Origin: Parapedobacter sp964613725
Lineage (GTDB): Bacteria > Bacteroidota > Bacteroidia > Sphingobacteriales > Sphingobacteriaceae
Assembly (NCBI GenBank): GCA_964613725.1
Contig: CAZTJY010000069.1
Location: 1-21,513 of the forward strand
Length of the DNA stretch: 21,513 nucleotides
Reading direction: 5' to 3'
The position numbers and the translations under genes are program-made. This document shows, in pieces, positions 1 to 6,531 of this stretch (the stretch's first letter is position 1; each line of letters starts with the position of its first letter). The notes below the pieces were generated by a model. The model was not told the origin of the DNA. It saw only the letters and a program-made list of their open reading frames with translations, and ran no database searches.

Positions 1-113
1 CATGTACTCTCTACGCTCTTTCATAACCTTATTATTTTGGGCGTAAAACTACAGCGGATCAATTAATCAGAAAATATGTACTTGGTCGGACGGATACGGC
101 AGGAGTATCCATC

Positions 114-710
114 ATGAACACGGCAAAGGAAGACCCGAAAGACCCCAACATGCAGCCCGTGCATGGTATTGCAATAGCGGATTATGCCGCTGGTGCCGCC
201 AAAATCGGCGAAGGCTGTTCAAAAGAACAAGTGTGTGCGGCCCTGGGTGTAGAACGACCTATGTGGGATGAAGCGGAAACCACCTGGAACAACCGCATGC
301 GAAGCGACATGACCTACAACGTTGTGAATGTCTATTCCGGTTACTTCGGCAAGGCATCTGAACATGGGAGGCTTGGAAAACTCGTGCCTGAAAATGCACC
401 GGCTACCGCCGTTCCTATCGGGGAAGCGACGGCCCATTTGGAGCGACTGGCAACCGACAAGCATTACTTTTTTGAAATCCAAGCCGCGCTGGAAGCCGCC
501 TATGCTAATGGAATGGATGGTGCACAATGGTTAATCGATAACCTTGGCCTCACCGTGGCGCAGGTTAACGGTGCTGGCACAAAGTATATGAACGACTTCA
601 ACACCATAGCCGAGATGATGGATTTCCAGGATAAAAAGAAAGCGGAATACAGCGAGCGCTTCGCGAAGGAAAACAACACGGGCGGTATCGTAGACGATAT
701 CAATTTTTAA
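114..710 (+). CDS. Conserved small protein of unknown function with two similar halves
   Basis: This 198-residue protein is soluble and rather acidic, with no signal peptide, membrane segment or recognisable catalytic motif. The ATG at 114 is supported by a good AGGAG at 101-105, which is uncommon for this phylum. Two segments look alike: residues about 24-75, with the pattern G-C-S-K-E-Q-V..A-L-G-V and later W-N-N-R-M, and about 122-175, with G-M-D-G-A-Q-W..N-L-G-L and later Y-M-N-D-F. This suggests a duplicated helical unit. The opening resembles what I remember of short Bacteroidota proteins filed as DUF6620, but I cannot confirm that name. It stands alone, convergent with ychF, so the context gives no functional clue. 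That it is a real gene is likely from the ribosome site and natural composition; its function is unknown. Confidence 0.75.
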   Translation: MNTAKEDPKDPNMQPVHGIAIADYAAGAAKIGEGCSKEQVCAALGVERPMWDEAETTWNNRMRSDMTYNVVNVYSGYFGKASEHGRLGKLVPENAPATAVPIGEATAHLERLATDKHYFFEIQAALEAAYANGMDGAQWLIDNLGLTVAQVNGAGTKYMNDFNTIAEMMDFQDKKKAEYSERFAKENNTGGIVDDINF

Positions 711-717
711 GGGGGAC

Positions 718-740
718 GGGAGACCGAAGTTCCGCCTCCC
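718..740. terminator. Weak hairpin between convergent genes
   Basis: GGGAG at 718-722 can pair with CTCCC at 736-740, with an inner CG/CG pairing, in the 29-base space between the end of the unknown protein and the end of ychF. There is no U-run on either side, so it is at best a poor intrinsic terminator. The ychF stop codon starts inside it. Confidence 0.3.
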
Positions 741-1840
741 TAAACGTTGAACCGGAAGTGCATGATATCGCCGTCTTGCACGATATACCCCTTTCCTTCG
801 ACACCAAGTTTGCCGGCCTCTTTTACGGCTGCTTCCGAGCCGTACTGGATGAAGTCGTCGTATTTGATGACTTCAGCCCGGATAAACCCTTTTTCGAAGT
901 CGGTATGGATGACGCCGGCAGCCTGGGGGGCGGTAAACCCGGTTTCGATGGTCCACGCACGTACTTCCTGCACACCCGCTGTAAAATAAGTCGCTAAGTT
1001 CAGGAGCTTATAAGCCGCGCGGATGAGCTTATTCACGCCCGATTCGTCCAACCCGAGGTCTTCGAGAAAGAGTTGACGTTCTTCGTAGCTTTCCAGCTGG
1101 GTAATTTCCGACTCGATCTGCGCGGAAATGATCAACAGCTCCGCATCTTCTTCCTTTATTGCCTCGCGTACCCGGTCTACATAAGCGTTTCCGGCCGTGA
1201 CAGACGCTTCGTCAACATTGCACACGTAAAGGATGGGCTTCACGGTAAGCAGCGACAGGTCGCTGATAAATTCGAAATCCTCCTTCGTAATCGGTGCGGT
1301 GCGCGCCGACTTGCCAGCTTCGAGGTGGTTTTTCACCACGGACAGGATTTCGTAGCTTCGCTTCGCTTCTTTATCATTGCCGGTCTTGGCCTGCTTTTCT
1401 ACTTTCTGGAGGCGTTTCGTCACCGTATCCAAATCCTTCAACTGCAATTCCGTGTCGATGATTTCTTTGTCGCGTACGGGATCAACCGACCCATCCACAT
1501 GCACCACGTTGCCATCGTCAAAACAGCGCAGCACGTGGATAATCGCATCGGTGTTACGAATGTTGCCGAGGAACTGGTTGCCGAGCCCTTCACCTTTGCT
1601 GGCGCCTTTCACCAACCCGGCGATATCAACGATTTCGATGGTGTTGGGTACCACACGCTGCGGCTTTACCAATTCGGCAAGTTTATTCAACCGCTCGTCG
1701 GGCACGGTAATGACGCCCACATTCGGCTCGATGGTGCAAAATGGAAAATTGGCTGCCTGTGCTTTCGCATTGGAAAGGCAGTTGAATAAGGTAGATTTGC
1801 CCACATTCGGTAGGCCAACGATGCCGCACTGTAATGCCAT
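740..1840 (-). CDS. ychF: Redox-regulated ATPase YchF (Obg family)
   Basis: This is a cytoplasmic P-loop NTPase that binds the ribosome and hydrolyses ATP in preference to GTP; in E. coli it is linked to oxidative-stress responses. Visible motifs are the P-loop G-L-P-N-V-G-K-S at residues 9-16, D-I-A-G-L at 72-76 with a hydrophobic residue where Ras-type GTPases have Gln, and N-V-D-E at 208-211 replacing the guanine-specific NKxD, which is the hallmark of YchF's relaxed base preference. The C-terminal TGS domain covers about residues 283-366. The length of 366 is normal for the family. The ATG at 1840 begins the family's usual N-terminus. It is divergent from the Rieske gene, and a TAnnTTTG box on the minus strand lies about 27 bases upstream of the start. 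Confidence 0.97.
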   Translation of the reverse strand: MALQCGIVGLPNVGKSTLFNCLSNAKAQAANFPFCTIEPNVGVITVPDERLNKLAELVKPQRVVPNTIEIVDIAGLVKGASKGEGLGNQFLGNIRNTDAIIHVLRCFDDGNVVHVDGSVDPVRDKEIIDTELQLKDLDTVTKRLQKVEKQAKTGNDKEAKRSYEILSVVKNHLEAGKSARTAPITKEDFEFISDLSLLTVKPILYVCNVDEASVTAGNAYVDRVREAIKEEDAELLIISAQIESEITQLESYEERQLFLEDLGLDESGVNKLIRAAYKLLNLATYFTAGVQEVRAWTIETGFTAPQAAGVIHTDFEKGFIRAEVIKYDDFIQYGSEAAVKEAGKLGVEGKGYIVQDGDIMHFRFNV

Positions 1841-1866
1841 GAATTGTCGAATTTTTAAAAACGGGA

Positions 1867-1874
1867 CAAAGGTA
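1867..1874 (-). promoter_or_regulatory. Candidate Bacteroidota -7 box for ychF
   Basis: Read on the minus strand the sequence is TACCTTTG, a full match to the TAnnTTTG element used by the primary sigma factor of Bacteroidota. It would start transcription about 20 bases before the ychF ATG. No clear TTTG -33 element was found. Confidence 0.5.
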
Positions 1875-1898
1875 ACAATTAGTATTGTCTTTAAGTAC

Positions 1899-1906
1899 TA
1901 TCTTTG
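1899..1906 (+). promoter_or_regulatory. Candidate Bacteroidota -7 box for the Rieske gene
   Basis: TATCTTTG matches TAnnTTTG exactly. It ends only seven bases before the ATG at 1914, so a transcript started from it would have almost no leader. No convincing -33 element is present. Confidence 0.45.
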
Positions 1907-1913
1907 AAGAAGC

Positions 1914-2243
1914 ATGAAGTGGATCAAAGTAGCCGAAGAAGCCATTCCCGGTACGGACGGTGTCCGTAAAGTGAAGATTGCCGGTAAGCGTATCTGTATT
2001 ATACGTGATAGTGGTAAATTGCATGCAACCTCCGCACGCTGCCCCCATGCCGGCGCGGACCTTTCCGGCGGCTGGTGTGAAGAAAACCGGCTGATTTGCC
2101 CATACCATCGGCATGCGTTCAGTCTGGAGACGGGTAAGGGCGACCCCGGACAGGGAGATTACATCACGGTGTATCCGCTGGAGGAACGAGACGAAGGATG
2201 GTTTATCTGTTTGAAAGAAAGCTGGTTGAGTAAATTGTTTTAA
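1914..2243 (+). CDS. Rieske-type [2Fe-2S] ferredoxin-like protein
   Basis: The 109-residue product is the size of a stand-alone Rieske ferredoxin (similar to NirD or dioxygenase ferredoxin subunits), with no signal peptide or membrane segment, so it should be cytoplasmic. The cluster ligands are visible as C43-P-H45 and C62-P-Y-H65 in the two usual loops, which would hold a [2Fe-2S] cluster with two Cys and two His. Proteins of this type shuttle electrons to an oxygenase or reductase, but no partner enzyme lies nearby, so the redox partner is unknown. The ATG at 1914 fits the family's short N-terminal strand. Its stop codon overlaps, in opposite orientation, the stop of the downstream dehydrogenase. 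Confidence 0.9.
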   Translation: MKWIKVAEEAIPGTDGVRKVKIAGKRICIIRDSGKLHATSARCPHAGADLSGGWCEENRLICPYHRHAFSLETGKGDPGQGDYITVYPLEERDEGWFICLKESWLSKLF

Positions 2244-3202
2244 CCCGTTATTTCCTGCGGTATCTTCTGCCCGGATAACGCTGCGATAACATTGCGTGCG
2301 GCTGTGCTTGCCATGGCATCCCGGGTTTCCACGGTTGCCGAACCAATGTGGGGCAATACACAAACATTGGGCATGGTCAACAATGGATTATCGAATTGCA
2401 TGGGTTCGGGATTGGTGACATCCAACCCCGCTCCCCAGATTTCCTTTTGGTTGAGTGCTGCAATCAGGTCACCTTCGTTATGCAGGCCACCACGACCGGT
2501 ATTGATGAATATGGCGGTGGGTTTCATCTTACGGAATGCCTCCCGGTTGAACTTTCCGCTAGTCTCTTCCGAAAGGTTGGCATGGACGGATAACACATCG
2601 CTCTGTTCAAGCAGTGTATCAAAAGCTACATGTGCTGCATCTAACTGCGCTTCCAGTGCGGGGCGGGGCGACCGGTTATGGTAGATGACCTTCATGCCAT
2701 AGAGTAGCTGGGCTTTTTTTGCCGTTTCAAAACCAATCTTTCCGAGTCCGAAAATACCCAATGTTTTGCCATATAGCTCGACGCCTAGTTTTTCGGTGGG
2801 GAGGGCAAACCCCCACTTGTTCTTGATGATTTGCTGCGACAGATGAAATGCATTACGCGAGACAGCGAGCATCAGTAAGAGGGCAACATCTGCTGTGGCA
2901 CGGCTCAGCACACCGGGGGTGTTACTAACCGGTACACCATATTGCTTTGCCGCATCAATGGCGATTTGGTCATACCCGGCACTCATCAGTGCCACCACCT
3001 TAAGGTGGGCGCATCGGCGGAAGAAAAGCTCCGTTAATTTGACCGAATTTGCATACAAAAGTGCGTCTTGATCGGCGCACTTAACAATCAACTCTTCTTC
3101 GGAAAGCGGACGACGCTCCTTGTTTATCGTTACGGTATATCCCTGTGCTTCCAATAGGTCGATTCCTGTTTGGGGGATTTGGATGGAAATGAAAACGTTC
3201 AT
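2240..3202 (-). CDS. D-2-hydroxyacid dehydrogenase (glyoxylate/hydroxypyruvate reductase-like)
   Basis: The product is an NAD(P)-dependent cytoplasmic enzyme that interconverts 2-keto acids and D-2-hydroxy acids. The nucleotide-binding loop is G-I-F-G-L-G-K-I-G near residue 150. The catalytic set is in family positions: R237 (in N-T-G-R-G-G), E266 (in N-P-E-P) and H285 (in L-P-H-I-G-S-A-T). An upstream TTG at 3211 would add three residues, but the ATG at 3202 starts directly at the first strand (M-N-V-F-I-S), so I chose it; the length is 320 residues, typical of the family. Overall motifs suit a glyoxylate/hydroxypyruvate or related reductase more than phosphoglycerate dehydrogenase, because no ACT domain follows. 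The exact substrate cannot be read from the sequence. It is convergent with the Rieske gene and divergent from the central locus. Confidence 0.92.
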   Translation of the reverse strand: MNVFISIQIPQTGIDLLEAQGYTVTINKERRPLSEEELIVKCADQDALLYANSVKLTELFFRRCAHLKVVALMSAGYDQIAIDAAKQYGVPVSNTPGVLSRATADVALLLMLAVSRNAFHLSQQIIKNKWGFALPTEKLGVELYGKTLGIFGLGKIGFETAKKAQLLYGMKVIYHNRSPRPALEAQLDAAHVAFDTLLEQSDVLSVHANLSEETSGKFNREAFRKMKPTAIFINTGRGGLHNEGDLIAALNQKEIWGAGLDVTNPEPMQFDNPLLTMPNVCVLPHIGSATVETRDAMASTAARNVIAALSGQKIPQEITG

Positions 3203-3279
3203 GGTGCACAAGTTACAGATACTTTTTCAGGTTACGTTGTACAGCTTCATGACGGAGTGTCAAAGCCTGCATCCCAAAC

Positions 3280-3313
3280 CAAATGTAACAAAGAACCATG
3301 CTTTTGAAACAAA
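3280..3313 (-). promoter_or_regulatory. Candidate promoter of the hydroxyacid dehydrogenase
   Basis: On the minus strand, TTTG (3313-3310) is followed after 22 bases by TACATTTG (3287-3280), an exact TAnnTTTG box. The spacer is slightly longer than the common 19-21. Transcription would start near 3273, leaving a leader of roughly 70 bases. Confidence 0.5.
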
Positions 3314-3342
3314 TACCGGTGTTATAACGCCTGTTATCTGTA

Positions 3343-3350
3343 TAGTTTTG
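3343..3350 (+). promoter_or_regulatory. Candidate -7 box for the ThuA-fusion/GH95 unit
   Basis: TAGTTTTG matches TAnnTTTG and lies 53 bases before the ATG at 3404. No TTTG is found at the usual -33 distance, which would fit a promoter needing an activator, but this is inference. Confidence 0.4.
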
Positions 3351-3359
3351 TAATCGTTG

Positions 3360-3372
3360 CACCGGTACGGTG
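3360..3372. repeat. Short inverted repeat in the predicted leader of the ThuA fusion gene
   Basis: CACCG-GTA-CGGTG is a perfect 5+5 inverted repeat with a 3-base centre, between the candidate -7 box and the start codon. It could be an operator half-site pair or a small RNA hairpin. It is short enough to arise by chance. Confidence 0.35.
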
Positions 3373-3403
3373 AACCAATTGATGTTAAATAGATAAACGA
3401 ATT

Positions 3404-6400
3404 ATGATCAAAAGAAATCGTGACGGGGAAAGGCCATGGCGCAAGGCGTGGGAAAAATCAGTAAACCATGTGTCATCATGTGCATGGGTGCTTTGGATGT
3501 TGATGATAGTTGTCATCGGTACCACCGCGTGCAGCAATACCCGTACGGGCCCGCCTCGGGTGTTGGTTTTCAGTAAAACGGCGGCGTTTTATCATGAATC
3601 TATCCCGGCAGGTAATAGGGCACTGATGGAACTTGGCAAAGAACACGGATTTGAAGTGGACACCACAACCAATGCAGGATGGTTTAACGAGGATACCTTG
3701 AAGAACTATTCTGCGGTGGTCTTTCTAAGTACCACAGGTGATGTGCTCAATCACCAACAAGAGGTGGCGTTTGAACGATACATTCAGGCTGGTGGCGGGT
3801 ATGTGGGCATACATGCGGCGTCAGACTGCGAATACGACTGGGGATGGTATGGTCGGATGACGGGTGCATATTTTAAAAATCATCCGCACCCACAACCAGC
3901 CACGTTGCATGTGGTCGATTCGCTGCATCCGGCTACGAAAGGTCTTCCTTCAACGTTCACCTATGACGACGAATGGTATAATTTCTCACGTATGAATCCG
4001 GATGTCAATGTGCTGCTGACAATAGACGAGACCACTTACCGCGGTGGGCAGCACGGCGATGTTCACCCCATGGCTTGGTACCACGAGTATGGCGGTGGTC
4101 GTGCTTTCTTTACGGCCCTCGGTCACTCGGAGGCCTCGTTTTCAGACCCATTGCACCTGAAACATTTCCTCGGCGGCATTCAGTACGCGATTGGCGAAAA
4201 TAAAAAATTGGATTACCGCAAAGCGACAACCCAGCCATCACCTGAACGGCAACGTTTTATAAAGACCCAACTCCTGCACGGTGAGTTGTATGAACCCACG
4301 GAGATGGCGATATTGCCAAATCTGGATATCTTAATTGCCCAACGAAGAGGTGCGTTAATGCTGTTCAACCAGGAGCAGGGAACGATCAAACAAGTGGGAC
4401 AGTTGGATGTTTATCATCAAACTGATGTTCCGGGTGTGAACGCTGAAGAGGGTTTTCTCGGGCTCGCTCTGGATCCAGATTTTGAAAAAAATCAATTTGT
4501 TTATGCATACTATAGCCCTATCGATACATCGGTAAACCGATTGTCGCGATTTGTTTATGGCACAAATAGCGATACACTCGATTATGCATCGGAGCAGGTT
4601 ATTCTCGAACTTTACTCGCAGCGGGATATCTGTTGCCATACGGGAGGGTCGATCGCCTTTGGACCCGACGGATTACTATACCTGTCAACAGGCGATAATT
4701 CTACGCCGTTTAACCAACCCGACCCCTCCCCCTTCAAAAACAACGGTTTTGCGCCCTTGGATGGTAGACCGGGTTATGAGCAATACGACGCCCGGCGCTC
4801 TTCCGCAAACACAAATGATCTTCGCGGGAAGATTCTTCGTATAAACGTATTGCCAGATGGGAGCTATGAGATACCGAAGGGTAACCTTTTCCAACCGGGA
4901 ACCGCAATGACGCGTCCCGAAATTTATGTGATGGGTAACCGGAACCCCTATCGGATTTCGGTCGATCAGCTAACCGGCCACCTTTATTGGGGTGACGTAG
5001 GCCCCGATGCGAATAACGATAGCTGGCGAGCACGGGGTCCAAGGGGCTACGATGAGATAAATCAGGCACGCGGGGCCGGTTTTTATGGATGGCCTTTGTT
5101 CATAGGTGATAACTATCCTTACCGCCAATTCGATTATGCGACCGGGCGGTCGGGCGATGTATTTGATGCGGAGAAACCCCTTAACAATTCACCCAATAAT
5201 ACCGGGTTAGAAGTGCTTCCGCCGGCACAACCGGCGTTTATCTGGTATCCGTATGCGGCATCACCCCGTTTCCCCAAAGTGGGTACCGGCGGTCGGAACG
5301 CGATGGCGGGGCCTGTTTATTATACAGCACACTACCCGAAGAGCACCCGTTATCCGGATTATTATAACGGTAAGTTGATTATTTATGACTGGATCCGGGG
5401 ATGGATGAAAGCAGTTTCGATGTTGCCCAACGGCGACTTTGACAAGATGGAGCCGTTTATGGAAGGCGCGACATTTGCCAGTCCAATTGATATGGAACTC
5501 GGGAAAGACGGGCGCTTATATGTATTGGAATATGGAAATGGTTGGTTTGCGAAGAATGCAGACGCAGGTATTGCCAGAATCGATTACATCACCGGAAATA
5601 TTCCCCCGAAGGTGGGGGCCGTCACCGTCGAAAAGTTAAATGGAGATATTCCTTTCACTGTGGTTGCGTCCGTCGAGGCCAGCGATTATGAAGATGATGA
5701 GTTGACATACACGTGGCACGTTAACGGCACCATACGCGAGACCAGCCAACCTCAATTAACCTTTACGCTGAATGAAATCGGCGAATTTCCCATCGAGGTC
5801 ATGGTTTCCGATGGTAAAAGAAAGACTGCCGGAACGTCTATAACCGTATACGCAGGCAATGATAACCCCGACGTGGATATTGCTCTCGCCAATACTTCCG
5901 GTACATATTCCCCTGGTGAGGCAATCAATTACGAAATAAAGGTTGATGACAATGGCCGACCGGTTGATGTGGCTAACCTCGTCGTGGCGGTTGATTATGT
6001 CAGCGGGAAAGACATGGCTGGCGCTTCAATGGGACACCAACAGGTATCGGACATCGTTATGGGGCGGAACTTGATGCTGGCGTCCGATTGCCAATCGTGT
6101 CATAACGTCAACGAGGCTAGTGTTGGCCCCTCATATATGCAGATAGCTAATCGTTACAAAAACGACTGGCAGGCCATGCGTGGGTTAGCAGAAAAAATCA
6201 TCAACGGCACAAGTGGCAACTGGGGGGAAGTTGCGATGGCAGCGCATCCGGATATGAAAGCGGATGAAGCTCGTAAGATTGTGCGATGGATTATGTCGCT
6301 TTCAGACGATGCGACGGCTCGACGTTCATTACCGGCTAAAGGCACCATTATGCCAAAAGTTGCCGGAGCCGCTGACGAAGAGACTGTACTGCGTATCTTT

Positions 6401-6487
6401 GCTCAGTATACTAACAGTCCTGGCGTAGGGATAAAGCCGCTGTCAGGCTCGAAAACGGTTTACTTGAAGCTCGAAAAAGGGGAATGA
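3404..6487 (+). CDS. ThuA / PQQ-type sugar dehydrogenase / PKD / cytochrome c fusion protein
   Basis: This is a 1027-residue exported oxidoreductase. After a hydrophobic segment (about 27-42) ending at C43, a ThuA-like domain spans about 50-265. A glucose/sorbosone-dehydrogenase beta-propeller of the PQQ-dependent type covers about 285-730, a PKD domain about 735-815, and a class I cytochrome c domain about 880-970 with heme site C896-Q-S-C899-H900 and likely axial M945 in M-A-A-H-P. The architecture is common in Bacteroidota. The known family chemistry is oxidation of an aldose or sugar alcohol by bound PQQ; passing electrons to the attached heme is inferred from the fusion. The N-terminal region before the hydrophobic segment is unusually long and basic, and the lipobox (T-T-A-C) is poor, so lipoprotein status is uncertain. 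GH95 follows after 44 bases, implying one transcript. The sugar substrate is unknown. Confidence 0.92.
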   Translation: MIKRNRDGERPWRKAWEKSVNHVSSCAWVLWMLMIVVIGTTACSNTRTGPPRVLVFSKTAAFYHESIPAGNRALMELGKEHGFEVDTTTNAGWFNEDTLKNYSAVVFLSTTGDVLNHQQEVAFERYIQAGGGYVGIHAASDCEYDWGWYGRMTGAYFKNHPHPQPATLHVVDSLHPATKGLPSTFTYDDEWYNFSRMNPDVNVLLTIDETTYRGGQHGDVHPMAWYHEYGGGRAFFTALGHSEASFSDPLHLKHFLGGIQYAIGENKKLDYRKATTQPSPERQRFIKTQLLHGELYEPTEMAILPNLDILIAQRRGALMLFNQEQGTIKQVGQLDVYHQTDVPGVNAEEGFLGLALDPDFEKNQFVYAYYSPIDTSVNRLSRFVYGTNSDTLDYASEQVILELYSQRDICCHTGGSIAFGPDGLLYLSTGDNSTPFNQPDPSPFKNNGFAPLDGRPGYEQYDARRSSANTNDLRGKILRINVLPDGSYEIPKGNLFQPGTAMTRPEIYVMGNRNPYRISVDQLTGHLYWGDVGPDANNDSWRARGPRGYDEINQARGAGFYGWPLFIGDNYPYRQFDYATGRSGDVFDAEKPLNNSPNNTGLEVLPPAQPAFIWYPYAASPRFPKVGTGGRNAMAGPVYYTAHYPKSTRYPDYYNGKLIIYDWIRGWMKAVSMLPNGDFDKMEPFMEGATFASPIDMELGKDGRLYVLEYGNGWFAKNADAGIARIDYITGNIPPKVGAVTVEKLNGDIPFTVVASVEASDYEDDELTYTWHVNGTIRETSQPQLTFTLNEIGEFPIEVMVSDGKRKTAGTSITVYAGNDNPDVDIALANTSGTYSPGEAINYEIKVDDNGRPVDVANLVVAVDYVSGKDMAGASMGHQQVSDIVMGRNLMLASDCQSCHNVNEASVGPSYMQIANRYKNDWQAMRGLAEKIINGTSGNWGEVAMAAHPDMKADEARKIVRWIMSLSDDATARRSLPAKGTIMPKVAGAADEETVLRIFAQYTNSPGVGIKPLSGSKTVYLKLEKGE

Positions 6488-6531
6488 TAGGCGCTTAAAG
6501 ATGATAAAGGATAATACTATTGCGACTGATT

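Noticed and set aside
1..113. CAT at 1-3 as the start of a leftward gene, and a promoter for the gene at 114
   Set aside because: Nothing to the left is visible, and the best promoter-like pieces (TTTG at 36-39, TACTTG at 79-84) do not form a convincing pair.
1073..1789. Long open frame of 238 codons on the + strand
   Set aside because: It lies wholly antisense to ychF, whose protein is highly conserved; the composition is that of a shadow frame and no family resemblance is seen.
1683..2363. Open frame of 226 codons on the minus strand across the ychF/Rieske region
   Set aside because: It overlaps three well-supported genes in a different frame and contains no motif; a shadow.
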